From JABSQH01 sp039177505 (lineage in GTDB: Bacteria; Actinomycetota; Acidimicrobiia; Acidimicrobiales; Ilumatobacteraceae), in the NCBI GenBank assembly GCA_039177505.1, contig JBCDFR010000008.1, forward strand, positions 24,906 to 88,905: 64,000 bases of DNA, in the 5' to 3' direction. Both the position numbers and the translations under genes were made by a program. The stretch's first letter is position 1. Each line of letters begins with the position of its first letter. This document shows positions 9,431 to 18,903 of the stretch, piece by piece. The notes under the pieces are model-generated. The model was not told the origin of the DNA, did no database searches, and worked only from the letters and a program-made list of their open reading frames with translations.

Positions 9431-10890
9431 CCCCCGACGCCGAACCTGGACCTCACCCGCTCCCGAGTTGGTTGGCGGCGTGCCTCGTCGTCGGCACCTC
9501 GGCCGCAGTGTTGGTCATCGAGCTCTTGGCGATCCGCCTGCTGGCGCCCTACGTCGGTGTCACGCTCGACACCTACACCGCGATCATCGGGACCGTCCTC
9601 GCGGGGATTGCGATCGGTGCGTGGATCGGTGGGGCTGCGGCCGACCGAGTCGATCCGCGCCGCCTCCTCCCACCCCTGTTGGTGCTCGGCGGTGCGTTGG
9701 CAATCGCCACCATCCCCATCGTTCGAGTGCTGGGCGACGGGTTGCAGTCGACGTCAGGCGCCGGCGTGATGTTCCTGTCGGCGATCGCCTTCTTGCCATC
9801 GGCCACCGTGCTGAGCGCCGTGCCACCCGCGGTGGTCAAATTGCAACTGCGGTCGCTCGCCGAAACCGGTGCCAAAGTCGGACAGTTGTCGGCGTGGGGT
9901 ACGGCCGGTGCGATCGTGGCCACGTTCCTCACCGGGTTCGTGCTCGTCGCCATCGCTGCGGTGACCACGTTGATCGTCACGGTGGGAGTCGCCCTGATCA
10001 TCGCCGGCGCGGTCCTGTGGGCCACCGTCGGACGGGCGACGCTGCGGGCCCAACTCCCGCTCGTCGGAGTCGCTGCGTTCATCGCGGCAGCTTCCGGGCT
10101 CGCCATGGTCGCGGTGGCGTCACCATGCCAGTACGAGACCGCGTACTACTGCGCGTCGCTCGAACCCGACGGCGACGGAGTGGTGCTGGTTCTCGACGAC
10201 CTGCGCCATAGCTACGTCGATCTCGACGATCCGCTACGCCTCGATTTCTGGTATGTCGATCGCATCGGTGACGTGATCGATGCACTGCCCACCGGCCCGA
10301 TCAACATCGCCCACATCGGCGGCGGCGCGCTCACCTTGCCGAGGTACATCAGCGAGACTCGACCGGGCAGTGAGCAGACGGTGTTCGAACTCGATTCCCA
10401 GCTCATCGACATCGTGGAACGCGAGCTCCCACTGGCGTCGTCCGACGGAATCAACATCCGCACAGGCGACGCACGAGTTGGTGTAGAGGAGCTCGACGAC
10501 TCATCGGTCGACGTCGTCGTCGGCGACGCCTTCTCCAGCCGCGCGGTTCCATGGCACCTCACCACGGTCGAGTTCGCCGAAGAGATCGATCGAGTGCTGG
10601 CCGATGACGGTGTCTACTTGCTCAATGTGATCGATCGCGGCGATGGCCGCTTTCTCGAGTCGATGGCGAAGACGCTGTCGGAACGGTTCGAGGTGACGGT
10701 CGTGCTCGGCCCATCTGCCAGCGAGGGACGGCTCGGCAACTCGCTGTTGATCGCCGGCCGCGCCCCAGCGGCGCTCGACACCGACGACATCGGTGGTGGC
10801 GTCCTTGTCGACGACGTTGCGGCGCTGGCGAGCCGCGGGCAGTTGCTCACTGACGACTACGCGCCGGTCGACCAGCTGATCGCCCGCTGA
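9427..10890 (+). CDS. Membrane-fused spermidine synthase-like protein
   Basis: The protein has 487 residues. The first ~220 residues hold about seven TM helices of the fused MFS/spermidine-synthase type (VLVIELLAIRLLAPYVGV, then IGAWIGG). The C-terminal half is a Rossmann methyltransferase-like domain with NIAHIGGGALTLPR as the nucleotide-binding loop, an acidic strand end FELD, and VVVGDAFSS. Such fusions are common in actinobacteria and their true product is mostly unproven. The start ATG overlaps the upstream stop, so this is the third gene of the MFS-glycosidase operon. Confidence 0.85.
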   Translation: MTPDAEPGPHPLPSWLAACLVVGTSAAVLVIELLAIRLLAPYVGVTLDTYTAIIGTVLAGIAIGAWIGGAAADRVDPRRLLPPLLVLGGALAIATIPIVRVLGDGLQSTSGAGVMFLSAIAFLPSATVLSAVPPAVVKLQLRSLAETGAKVGQLSAWGTAGAIVATFLTGFVLVAIAAVTTLIVTVGVALIIAGAVLWATVGRATLRAQLPLVGVAAFIAAASGLAMVAVASPCQYETAYYCASLEPDGDGVVLVLDDLRHSYVDLDDPLRLDFWYVDRIGDVIDALPTGPINIAHIGGGALTLPRYISETRPGSEQTVFELDSQLIDIVERELPLASSDGINIRTGDARVGVEELDDSSVDVVVGDAFSSRAVPWHLTTVEFAEEIDRVLADDGVYLLNVIDRGDGRFLESMAKTLSERFEVTVVLGPSASEGRLGNSLLIAGRAPAALDTDDIGGGVLVDDVAALASRGQLLTDDYAPVDQLIAR

Positions 10891-10907
10891 CCGGCCAACA
10901 TGGGGCG

Positions 10908-11354
10908 ATGAGCGATCCGTTCCTCGACGCTGCGATCGACGAAGCGCGACGGGGTCGAGCGAGTGGGGGCATTCCGATTGGGTCCGTGTTGGTGCTCGAT
11001 GGTGAGATCGTCGGTCGAGGCCACAACCAGCGAGTCCAGCTCGGGAGCCCGACCCGTCATGGGGAGCTCGACTGCTTGGAGAATGCGGGGCGACTCCGCC
11101 CGGCGCAATATCGCCGGTCGGTGCTGTACACCACGCTGTCGCCGTGCGACATGTGCACAGGTGCCGTGCTGCTGTACCGGATCGGACGTGTCGTCGTCGG
11201 AGAGAACCGGACGTTCATGGGCTCGGAGGGGCTGCTCGCGGCTCGTGGTGTAGAGGTCGACGTCGTCGACGACACGCGTTGCGTGGAGTTGATGCGCGAG
11301 TTCATTGCCGCCGAGCCCGATCTGTGGAACGAGGACATCGGCGAGATCGACTGA
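10908..11354 (+). CDS. Yeast-type cytosine deaminase
   Basis: This 148-residue zinc deaminase carries H51-x-E53 (TRHGELDC) and C80-x2-C83 (TLSPCDMCTGAV). The spacing H to C of 29 and C to C of 3 equals that of yeast Fcy1 (H62, E64, C91, C94). Further matches to Fcy1 are the LENAGRL stretch, VVGENRTF and the terminal tail ending W-x-EDIGE. This tail is typical of cytosine deaminases rather than of tRNA adenosine deaminase TadA. The predicted reaction is cytosine to uracil plus ammonia, in pyrimidine salvage. It starts 17 bp after the membrane protein and probably shares its transcript. Confidence 0.85.
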   Translation: MSDPFLDAAIDEARRGRASGGIPIGSVLVLDGEIVGRGHNQRVQLGSPTRHGELDCLENAGRLRPAQYRRSVLYTTLSPCDMCTGAVLLYRIGRVVVGENRTFMGSEGLLAARGVEVDVVDDTRCVELMREFIAAEPDLWNEDIGEID

Positions 11355-11762
11355 TCAGTGCTCGATCACCCGCTGCGGGGTGATTCGCATCGTGACCCGC
11401 GATGCTCCGGGCGGGTCGAAGGCCGATCCGTCGGCATAGCCATGTTTGCCGGCGACGCGGTCGCGCATCTCGCCCTCGGGGTCATCGATCAGCTCGACCA
11501 CTCCCCGAACTTCGACGTAACGCAGCGGACGTTGCGGGTCGACGACCGTGAGCGACACCCTGGGATCGTTGGCGACATTGCGGTGTTTCGCCCGATCGGC
11601 GAGCGTCGAGACGAAGACGGCATCGTCTTCGAACAAGAACCACACGGGAGAACCGTTGGGGCCACCGTCGGGTTGCAAGGTGGTCAGCACGGCGGTGTTC
11701 GGGGCGAGGAGCAGGTCGTGGTAGTCGGCATTAATCGTGGTCACGACCGGATCGTCGCGCAA
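11355..11762 (-). CDS. PPOX-class F420/FMN-dependent oxidoreductase
   Basis: The protein has 135 residues with the split-barrel fold of the pyridoxamine-5'-phosphate oxidase-like superfamily: VLTTLQPDGGPNGSPVWF at the N-terminus, then VSLTVVDPQRPLRYVEVRGVVEL. Small actinobacterial members usually bind F420 and reduce or protect small metabolites. The start chosen is TTG at 11762; an in-frame GTG six codons later is an alternative. It is divergent from the TetR gene, which makes it a likely target of that regulator. It converges on and abuts the cytosine deaminase stop. Confidence 0.85.
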   Translation of the reverse strand: MRDDPVVTTINADYHDLLLAPNTAVLTTLQPDGGPNGSPVWFLFEDDAVFVSTLADRAKHRNVANDPRVSLTVVDPQRPLRYVEVRGVVELIDDPEGEMRDRVAGKHGYADGSAFDPPGASRVTMRITPQRVIEH

Positions 11763-11799
11763 TAATGGTCAGCGTGTCCACTAATTGGTCGTTTCGTCG

Positions 11800-12333
11800 A
11801 TGACTCGGGCAGGACGCCCACTGAGCGTCGTCGTCGAACATGCGGTCTACACCGAGACACTGCGGCTGCTCGCCGATGAGTCGGGGACCGCGCTCCACCG
11901 ACAATCGATCGCCGACGGCGCACAGGTCAGCCGACAAACGCTCTACAACCGCTGGCCCACGGTTGGCGACATCGTGCTCGATGCACTCTCCGACCGCGCC
12001 GCCCGTTCGATCGATTCGTCCGGGACGCTGCGGGCATACCTCGTCGACCTCGCCGCTGCGATCGACGGCTGGGCTCGTCCCGGCCTGCGATGGGTTTTGG
12101 CGGCCGCGCAACACGACACCAACTTCGCTGAGCGATTTCGTTCGACGTTTCTGGGCATGCGCCACACTGCGATGCACACCGCGGTAACGAGCGAACTCTC
12201 CGATCGAGAAGCGGCGCGGCGCACAGCAGACCTCATCGCCGCCTCGCTGTGGTACAACGTCGCGATCGTCGACCGCCCGCTGGACGCAGCGTGGATCGAC
12301 GAGATGTGTGGCCTCGTCGAAGCCACGAGTTGA
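11800..12333 (+). CDS. TetR-family regulator
   Basis: The protein has 177 residues from the ATG at 11800; an upstream in-frame TTG at 11785 is less likely because homologues start near the GRPL motif. The helix-turn-helix is in SIADGAQVSRQTLYNRWPTVGDIV. The remainder is a helical ligand-binding domain with no recognisable ligand signature. The 37 bp between this start and the PPOX start hold the divergent promoters, with an imperfect dyad around GTCCACTAATTGGTC. Confidence 0.85.
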   Translation: MTRAGRPLSVVVEHAVYTETLRLLADESGTALHRQSIADGAQVSRQTLYNRWPTVGDIVLDALSDRAARSIDSSGTLRAYLVDLAAAIDGWARPGLRWVLAAAQHDTNFAERFRSTFLGMRHTAMHTAVTSELSDREAARRTADLIAASLWYNVAIVDRPLDAAWIDEMCGLVEATS

Positions 12334-12448
12334 CGGCTACCGATGCTGATCGATGGGCGTCGGGTCGAACGTCGAGGTGCTCTGGTCGACACCGAGTGCG
12401 CGGAGATACGAATACGCCACTTCGCCGTCGACGCGCCAGACTGCGGAG

Positions 12449-14269
12449 ATGACCGCAGTGGAGTCACCGTCGGCGGACGCCGATCTCACCGCAGAACACG
12501 TTGCCTGGGACATCGATTCGATCGTTCCCGAGGGCCAGACGGTCGACGACCTGTTCGACCGCGCCGAGGCGCTGGCCGAGAGCCTCACCGAGCTTCGCGG
12601 CACGGTTGCCGATCTCGAAGTCGATGCGCTGGCGGCAGCGATGCGCACTCAGGCAGAGATCGCCGACCTCACGTCGCGCGCCGGGTACCACGCAATGCTG
12701 GCTTTCAGCACCGACACGACCGATCCGGCACGGGGCGCCGCAATGGCAGCCAGCCAAGAGCGATCGACTTCGATCGAGACGCAGCTGATCTTCTTCGACC
12801 TCGAGTGGGCCGCACTCGACGACGCCCGCGCCGCCGAGCTCCTCGCCGATCCGCGCCTCGCGTTCTGTGCCCACCACCTGCGCACCTTGCGGGCGATGCG
12901 GCCGTATCTCCTGAGCGAGCAGGAGGAAACGGTGCTCGCCGAGAAGAGCCAGACCGGTGCCGGGGCATGGGTTCGCCTGTTCGACGAATTGACGTCGGCC
13001 ATCACTGTCGACCTCCCCGACGAACTCGGCGGTGCCGGCCTCCCCCTCGACCAAGCGCTGTCTTCGCTGACACACCACGACCGCGAGGCACGTCGGACCG
13101 TCGCCGAGGCCGTCACGAAGGGGTTGGAGCCGGGTCTGCGAACGCGTGGGTTTGTCTACAACACGCTATTGCTGGACAAGTCGATCGACGATCGGCTGCG
13201 CGGTTTCCCCACGTGGGTGTCGTCACGCAATCTGTCGAACGAGGCGAGCGATGAATCCGTCCAGGCCCTGATCGACGCAGTGGTCGGCCATTACTCGATC
13301 GCTCAGCGTTGGTACCGGCTCAAAGCCGAGGTGCTCGGGGTCGACCGACTTGCCGACTACGACCGGCTGGCTTCGGTCGCCGAGTCGCAGCAGCAGATCG
13401 GCTGGTCACAGGCCACCGATATCGTGCGCGAGGCGTATCACTCGTTCTCGCCAGAGTTGGCGGGAATCGTCGACCGGTTCATCGACGAGCACTGGATCGA
13501 TGCGCCACTGCGCCCCGGCAAGCGCGGCGGCGCCTTTGCGGCGTCGGTCTCACCCGAGCATCACCCGTACGTGATGCTCAACTGGACCTCGACCACTCGC
13601 GACGTCGCGACGCTGGCCCACGAACTGGGCCACGGCATGCACTTCTACCTCGCTCGCGAGCAGGGGATCTTCCATCAGACCACTCCGATCACCCTCGCCG
13701 AGACCGCATCGGTGTTCGGCGAAACCGTTACGAGCAAGCGCCTGCTCTCCTCGATCGACGATCCGGGGGAGCGATTCGCGTTGCTGGCCTCGGTGATCGA
13801 AGACTCGATCGCCACGGTGTTCCGACAGGTTGCGATGAACCGCTTCGAGGACGCCTGCCACAGCGCACGGCGCACCGACGGCGAACTCAGCGTGGAGCGG
13901 TTCGGCGAACTGTGGTCCGACTCGCAGCGCGCGCTCCTCGGCGACGCGGTGGAGATCACCGAGGGCTACACGACGTGGTGGAGCTACGTCCCGCACTTCA
14001 TGGGCACGCCGGGCTACGTCTACGCCTACGCCTACGGACAGCTGCTGGCGCTCTCGGTGTACGCCCGCTACGAAGCCGAGGGAGCGGCATTCGTGCCGGC
14101 GTACGTCGATCTGCTGCGCGCCGGTGGGTCGCAGACCCCCGAGCAGCTCGGCAAGATCGTAGGTTGCGACCTTGCCGACCCGGCCTTCTGGTCCGACGGC
14201 CTGCGCATCGTCGAGCAGCAGTTGGAAGCCGCCGAGGCCGCTGCTCGTGCGGCCGGGCGCTTGCGCTAG
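12449..14269 (+). CDS. pepF: M3-family oligoendopeptidase (PepF-like)
   Basis: This zinc metallopeptidase of clan MA degrades short peptides in the cytoplasm. The zinc-binding HELGH is at about residues 391-395, inside VATLAHELGHGMHFYLA, and the third ligand Glu is in ITLAETASVFGE. The C-terminal TPGYVYAYAYGQLLALSVY matches PepF-type proteins. The ATG at 12449 is chosen because the protein then begins at the usual MTA...HVAWDIDSI; an earlier in-frame ATG at 12353 would add an atypical 32 residues. The visible length of 606 is normal. Confidence 0.9.
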   Translation: MTAVESPSADADLTAEHVAWDIDSIVPEGQTVDDLFDRAEALAESLTELRGTVADLEVDALAAAMRTQAEIADLTSRAGYHAMLAFSTDTTDPARGAAMAASQERSTSIETQLIFFDLEWAALDDARAAELLADPRLAFCAHHLRTLRAMRPYLLSEQEETVLAEKSQTGAGAWVRLFDELTSAITVDLPDELGGAGLPLDQALSSLTHHDREARRTVAEAVTKGLEPGLRTRGFVYNTLLLDKSIDDRLRGFPTWVSSRNLSNEASDESVQALIDAVVGHYSIAQRWYRLKAEVLGVDRLADYDRLASVAESQQQIGWSQATDIVREAYHSFSPELAGIVDRFIDEHWIDAPLRPGKRGGAFAASVSPEHHPYVMLNWTSTTRDVATLAHELGHGMHFYLAREQGIFHQTTPITLAETASVFGETVTSKRLLSSIDDPGERFALLASVIEDSIATVFRQVAMNRFEDACHSARRTDGELSVERFGELWSDSQRALLGDAVEITEGYTTWWSYVPHFMGTPGYVYAYAYGQLLALSVYARYEAEGAAFVPAYVDLLRAGGSQTPEQLGKIVGCDLADPAFWSDGLRIVEQQLEAAEAAARAAGRLR

Positions 14270-14319
14270 ACCCGAGCGCCTCGACTGGATCGCGGAACAC
14301 GTTCGACGTCTGCGGGTGG

Positions 14320-15408
14320 TCAGTTCGACGCCGGCCTCACCTGCAGCTCGGTTGCCTTCACCGAGGCCCACACCGTCACCCCGGGCCGGAGATCGAGCGC
14401 CTCGACCGCGGCGGGCGTGACGTCGGCAACAAGTTCGAACGGCTCGCCGAGAACGACCCGGACTCGCTCGCCGAGCGCTTCGACGGCGACGACCGCCGAC
14501 GACCACTTATTGCGCGCGCTGGTGTTCGGTTCTGCCCGATGGAGCGCAACGGCCACGGGGTCGATGGTGACCACCACCGGCCCCACGGTGTGCGTGTCGG
14601 CTGCGTGCAGTGTCAGACCCCGACCGAGCGTGATGACACCGGTGTGGGCCGCCCCGCGCAACAGGTTGGTACCCGTGAGCGCGGCTACGTACGGCGTCGC
14701 CGGGCGCGTGCGGATTGCCTCACTATCGCCGCGTTGGGTCACCCGCCCACCTTCGACGACGACGATCTGGTCGGCGAGCAGGAACGCTTCGGTCGGATCG
14801 TGGGTGATCACGAGCGCTCCGGTGTCGGCCGATATGTCGACCAGCGCACGCCGCAGATCTGCGCGCACCTCGACATCGAGTGCAGCGAGCGGCTCGTCGA
14901 AGACCAACAGCCGGGGCTCTACGGCGAGGGCCCGGGCAATCGCCACCCGTTGCGCCTGACCGCCCGATAGGTCGCGTGGCGATCGCGATGCCAGTTCGGC
15001 GGCGCCGAGCAGTTCGAGCACCGCGGCGGCGCGACGCCGAGCCGTCGCGCGCCGTGCGCCCTGCGCACTCGGGCCAAAGGCCACATTGTCGAGCACGCTC
15101 ATCTGGCCGAACAGGCGGTACTGCTGAAAGACAATGCCCAGCCCACGCAGCCGGGTAGGCACGAACGTCGCTGTCGCCGGTTCGTCGACGACCACGTCAT
15201 CCACCACGATGCGGCCTGCATCGATCGGGCACACACCAGCAAGAGCGTCCACGACGGTCGACTTCCCCGCACCGTTCGGTCCGAGCAACACGACCGTTTG
15301 CTGGCCGACGACCTCGAGCTCGACCTCCAGCTCGAAGTCACCGCGCGACACCCTGATGCTTGCGTCGAGTTGACGGGACTGCTCCGATGCCGTCATCGAC
15401 TGTTCCAC
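14320..15408 (-). CDS. modC: Molybdate ABC transporter ATPase
   Basis: The 362-residue ATP-binding subunit energises ModB. Walker A GPNGAGKST, signature LSGGQAQRVAIARA and Walker B RLLVFDEPLAALD are all intact. The C-terminal ~120 residues form a molybdate-binding TOBE/Mop-like domain. It overlaps modB by 16 bp, giving the order modA-modB-modC on the minus strand. It ends convergently with the M3 peptidase. Confidence 0.93.
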   Translation of the reverse strand: MEQSMTASEQSRQLDASIRVSRGDFELEVELEVVGQQTVVLLGPNGAGKSTVVDALAGVCPIDAGRIVVDDVVVDEPATATFVPTRLRGLGIVFQQYRLFGQMSVLDNVAFGPSAQGARRATARRRAAAVLELLGAAELASRSPRDLSGGQAQRVAIARALAVEPRLLVFDEPLAALDVEVRADLRRALVDISADTGALVITHDPTEAFLLADQIVVVEGGRVTQRGDSEAIRTRPATPYVAALTGTNLLRGAAHTGVITLGRGLTLHAADTHTVGPVVVTIDPVAVALHRAEPNTSARNKWSSAVVAVEALGERVRVVLGEPFELVADVTPAAVEALDLRPGVTVWASVKATELQVRPASN

Positions 15409-16193
15409 CAGCGGTCGCGGAGTCCGAGCAGCACAGCGAACGACACGGCGACCATCACGAGACTCATCGCCAAGGCCGCGTCGCGGTCGTTCTCCAGCGA
15501 CACGAATACCGCGAGCGGCAGTGTCTGCGTTCGGCCCTGGAGGTTGCCTGCGAACGTCACGGTGGCTCCGAACTCACCCAGCGCTCGAGCCCACGCGAGC
15601 ACAATGCCGGCACGCAGCGATGGGGCGATCGCCGGCAACGTGACGCTCCAGAAGATTCGCAACGACGATGCGCCGAGAGATGCGGCCGCCGCTTCGACGC
15701 CCCGGTCGGAGTTGGACAGCGCGCCTTCAACCGTGAGCACGAGGAACGGCATGGCGACAAAGGTGTTGGCCACGATCACGCCCGCCAATGAAAACGGCAA
15801 GACGACTCCTGTGAGGTCGTCGAGCGGTTCGCCGACGACTCCCCGGCGGCCGAGCGCGAACAACAGAGCGGCGCCGCCCACGACCGGTGGAAGCACCATC
15901 GGCAGGGTTACCGCAGCGCGCACTACCCGCCGACCTCGAAAGCGGCGCCGGGCGAGCAGCCAGGCGAGTGGTACACCGAGCAGCGTTGAGAGGGCAGCCG
16001 CGGCAACAGAGCTGATCAACGAGATGCGCAGCGCATCGAGGACGACGTCGGAGCTCAGGAGCGAGCCGAGATCGCTCCAGGGCACACGAATGAGCAACCC
16101 GACGAGCGGGATGGCGACCAACGCGATACCGAGCGACGCAAGGACGCCCAACAACAGTGGGGTGCGCTCTTCGGTTCGACGGCGTGCGGTCAC
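15393..16193 (-). CDS. modB: Molybdate ABC transporter permease
   Basis: The 266-residue inner-membrane permease has about six TM helices. The EAA loop is EAAAASLGASSLRIFWSVTLP, with the conserved Gly. The sequence is typical of ModB/CysT-type permeases (LLGVPLAWLLARRRFRG, VLPPVVGGAALL). It overlaps modA by 4 bp (ATGA) and modC by 16 bp. Confidence 0.95.
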   Translation of the reverse strand: MTARRRTEERTPLLLGVLASLGIALVAIPLVGLLIRVPWSDLGSLLSSDVVLDALRISLISSVAAAALSTLLGVPLAWLLARRRFRGRRVVRAAVTLPMVLPPVVGGAALLFALGRRGVVGEPLDDLTGVVLPFSLAGVIVANTFVAMPFLVLTVEGALSNSDRGVEAAAASLGASSLRIFWSVTLPAIAPSLRAGIVLAWARALGEFGATVTFAGNLQGRTQTLPLAVFVSLENDRDAALAMSLVMVAVSFAVLLGLRDRWWNSR

Positions 16194-16954
16194 GGCGCCA
16201 AGAAGCCCTGTTCGCTGAGCACGGCTTGCCCTGTGCGCCCGGTGACGTAGTCGACGAACGCGCTAGCGAGCTCGGGGTCGGCGGCTCCCTCGAGTGGCGC
16301 GATGAGATACGGGGTGTTCAGGTCGACACCGGTGGCGAATGCGACAACATGGTCCCCGGCGCTCAACGCGTCGGTCGTGTAGACCAGCCCGACATCGAGC
16401 TCGCCGTCGACGATCTTCGACAACAGCGCTCGTGCGTCGGGTTCATCGGTGTCGACGGACGGGATCACCCCTCCCTCGCCGAGGACGTCTCTGGAGAGGT
16501 CGCCGCACGGGACGCCAACCGCGCACAACCCGACGAACAGGTCGCCACGAGCAAGATCCGAGAGGCCCCTCACGCCGCCAGCATTGCCCGCTGGGGCGAC
16601 GACCTCGAGTCCGTTGCGGGCAAAGACCTGTGGCCCAGCAGCAGTGTCGCCGGCTTCGACGACTGCGTCCATCGTGGACGCATTGGCACTTGCGAACACC
16701 GCCGCCGGCGCGCCATCGATGATCTGGGCGCGCAGCGCCGAGCTACCACCCGTGGTGATCACGACGTCGGCGCCGGCGTTCTGCTGCTCGAACGCTGCGC
16801 CGATCTCGGCGAACGCGTCGACGAGCGACGACGCAGCGAACACGATCAGCGTGTCGCTGTCGGAGTCCGTTGCGCAGCCCGCCAAAACGCTCAGCACTCC
16901 GGCCAGGACGAATGCGGCACCGGTGCGCCGGACGGTCCGCTGTGCCGCACACAT
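16190..16954 (-). CDS. modA: Molybdate-binding lipoprotein
   Basis: The 254-residue extracellular substrate-binding protein is anchored as a lipoprotein (FVLAGVLSVLAGC lipobox). The ModA pattern is clear: IVFAASSLVDAF near the start, VITTGGSSALRAQIIDGAPA for oxyanion binding, and the late DVGLVYTTDA. It is the first gene of modABC. The divergent lipoprotein gene begins 41 bp away, so the two share a short promoter region. Confidence 0.94.
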   Translation of the reverse strand: MCAAQRTVRRTGAAFVLAGVLSVLAGCATDSDSDTLIVFAASSLVDAFAEIGAAFEQQNAGADVVITTGGSSALRAQIIDGAPAAVFASANASTMDAVVEAGDTAAGPQVFARNGLEVVAPAGNAGGVRGLSDLARGDLFVGLCAVGVPCGDLSRDVLGEGGVIPSVDTDEPDARALLSKIVDGELDVGLVYTTDALSAGDHVVAFATGVDLNTPYLIAPLEGAADPELASAFVDYVTGRTGQAVLSEQGFLAP

Positions 16955-16995
16955 CGCCGGGAACCTACCGGGGACGTACAGCTACTCTGCGCACC

Positions 16996-17625
16996 GTGAC
17001 CAGCAGATCGCTTCGAGCGGCATTGATCGCTGCCGCACTGACAATCGCCGCGTGCGGCGATACGAGCGACAGCGCCAGCAATACCTCGGCACCCGTCGTC
17101 ACCGCACCCCTGCTCAACAGCGAGCGCATCGAGCAGACCTTCGGCTCGTACGGCATCGAGGTGCTCAGCCAGACCGACGCCGAACGGGTGTCCGACCTGT
17201 ATTCCGGAATGGGCGACGACCGAACCACGCGCACGTTTGCCGTGGTGGCGTACCCGTCGACCATCGACGATGCGGTCGCTGAGGAGCACGCCACGATCGT
17301 CGACGGCGGGTCGATCGGCAGCACCTTCCGCGATGCCGGCTGGACCATCGACAAGATCGACACATACGTCGGCGAGGTCCCGGCTGGCGAGATTCCTGCG
17401 CGTGCGTTCGAGCTGATGCAGGTCGAACCCGACGATTTGGCGATGCACGTGTACCGCTTCGACGTCAGCCGCGACGGCCCACCCATCGAATACGCCACCA
17501 TCGTCGAGCTCCACCATCCGGAGTATCTGACGGCGACGCAACTGGTCGACATTTTCGGGCCGAGCCCCACGGATGCGCCCGATCCAGCGCTGATCGCCCA
17601 GATCGCTCGAGCCGCGCAGTTCTGA
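16996..17625 (+). CDS. Hypothetical lipoprotein
   Basis: The protein has 209 residues with a lipobox signal (LIAAALTIAACGD) from the GTG at 16996. The mature part is soluble and acidic, with no domain I can name. It is divergent from modA. Codon use is regular, with strong third-position GC, so it is a real gene of unknown function. Confidence 0.75.
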   Translation: MTSRSLRAALIAAALTIAACGDTSDSASNTSAPVVTAPLLNSERIEQTFGSYGIEVLSQTDAERVSDLYSGMGDDRTTRTFAVVAYPSTIDDAVAEEHATIVDGGSIGSTFRDAGWTIDKIDTYVGEVPAGEIPARAFELMQVEPDDLAMHVYRFDVSRDGPPIEYATIVELHHPEYLTATQLVDIFGPSPTDAPDPALIAQIARAAQF

Positions 17626-18121
17626 GCGCGGGCGCGCCTCATGCCCGGCGGCCCATCTCGGTCACCACGCCCTGACGCACCATCGAACAACTGCTCGTTG
17701 AGCCCCTCGGCGCCTGTCAGGTCATCGAATGTGCCCGTTAACCGCCAGCCACCTGTGGCACGCGGTCTTAATGACACATGCCGCCGATCGCTCAGCGCCG
17801 CGTGGCGACCGCCGTGCGCGCCGTTGACTCCGACTGCGCGAACGCCGCCAGGCCGTCGGCCAAGGCGTGCTTCCATTGCGGCACCCGATCGAGAAACCGG
17901 GCCACCGGCGATCGACGCTGCGCCCGACAACCGGTGCCTGACGCGCAACCACGCATACGTCGACAACACGCCACCGCCGTCACGAAACCGAGACTGCGCA
18001 TGGACACCCGCCGCGACCGCGAGCGCCGCAGCCTCACTCACGCGCCGGGCTGCTGTGTCAGCGACGTACATCTAGAACCCTCGGCCACACTCCCGCACAG
18101 CACGTCTGCCACGATCACGGC
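17626..18121. other. 496-bp stretch without a supported gene
   Basis: Several overlapping open frames exist on both strands, but none has the strong third-position GC of its neighbours and none resembles a known family. A minus-strand frame from 18075 (MYVADTAARRVSEAAALAVA) starts plausibly and then loses coding character. The stretch may be a decayed gene. The last 50 bp hold the promoter of the SDR gene. Confidence 0.5.
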
Positions 18122-18862
18122 ATGGATCCTCGCGACATGACCGACCGCATCGTGCTCGTCACCGGTGCCGCATCAGGCATTGGCAAAGCGACGGCCGAGC
18201 TGTTCGCACAACACGGCGCGGTCGTCATCGCTACCGATCGCGACGAGATCACCGATGCCGACACCGAGCGCACGATCACCCGTCGCCTCGACGTCACGGC
18301 CGACGCCGATGTCGCTGCAGTGGTAGATGAGATCGGCGAGACGCACGGGCGGATCGACGCACTGGTGAACAACGCTGGGATTGCCATTGCGGCACCGATT
18401 GCCGGTGACGACTATCGGGAAGCGTGGGATCGGTCGATCGACGTGATGTTGGCCGGACCGATGCGGCTGATTCGCGCGGCACTCCCGCTGCTGCGCAACA
18501 GCGATGCGCCGCGCATCGTCAACGTGTCGTCGACAGAGGGCGTCGGCGGCAGCGCCGGGAACTCGCCGTACACCGCCGCTAAGCACGGGCTCGTCGGCCT
18601 CACCAGGTCGCTGGCAGTCGAGTTCGGCGATGAAGGAATCACGGTCAACGCCGTGTGCCCCGGGCCGGTCAGAACAGGCATCACCGCCGGCATCCCCGAC
18701 GAGATGAAAGACAAGTTCGCCCGCCGTCGGGTGCCGCTGCGGCGCTACGCCGAACCGATCGAGATCGCCCACGGCATCTTCCACCTCGCCCTGCCGGCAT
18801 CGTCGTACATCACCGGCCATGCGCTGCTGGTCGACGGCGGGATGACGATCAAGAACAACTGA
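18122..18862 (+). CDS. Short-chain dehydrogenase/reductase
   Basis: The 246-residue classical SDR has the Rossmann TGAASGIG cofactor motif, NNAG, and the catalytic triad around SSTEG and YTAAK. The C-terminus GHALLVDGGMTIKNN is typical of 3-oxoacyl-ACP reductase-like members. Substrate is unknown. A second start at 18137 (MTDRIVL) is possible. Confidence 0.92.
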   Translation: MDPRDMTDRIVLVTGAASGIGKATAELFAQHGAVVIATDRDEITDADTERTITRRLDVTADADVAAVVDEIGETHGRIDALVNNAGIAIAAPIAGDDYREAWDRSIDVMLAGPMRLIRAALPLLRNSDAPRIVNVSSTEGVGGSAGNSPYTAAKHGLVGLTRSLAVEFGDEGITVNAVCPGPVRTGITAGIPDEMKDKFARRRVPLRRYAEPIEIAHGIFHLALPASSYITGHALLVDGGMTIKNN

Positions 18863-18903
18863 TCTGTAGGAGCCAGCGCGCCACATGGCGGGCGGCCGGC
18901 CCG

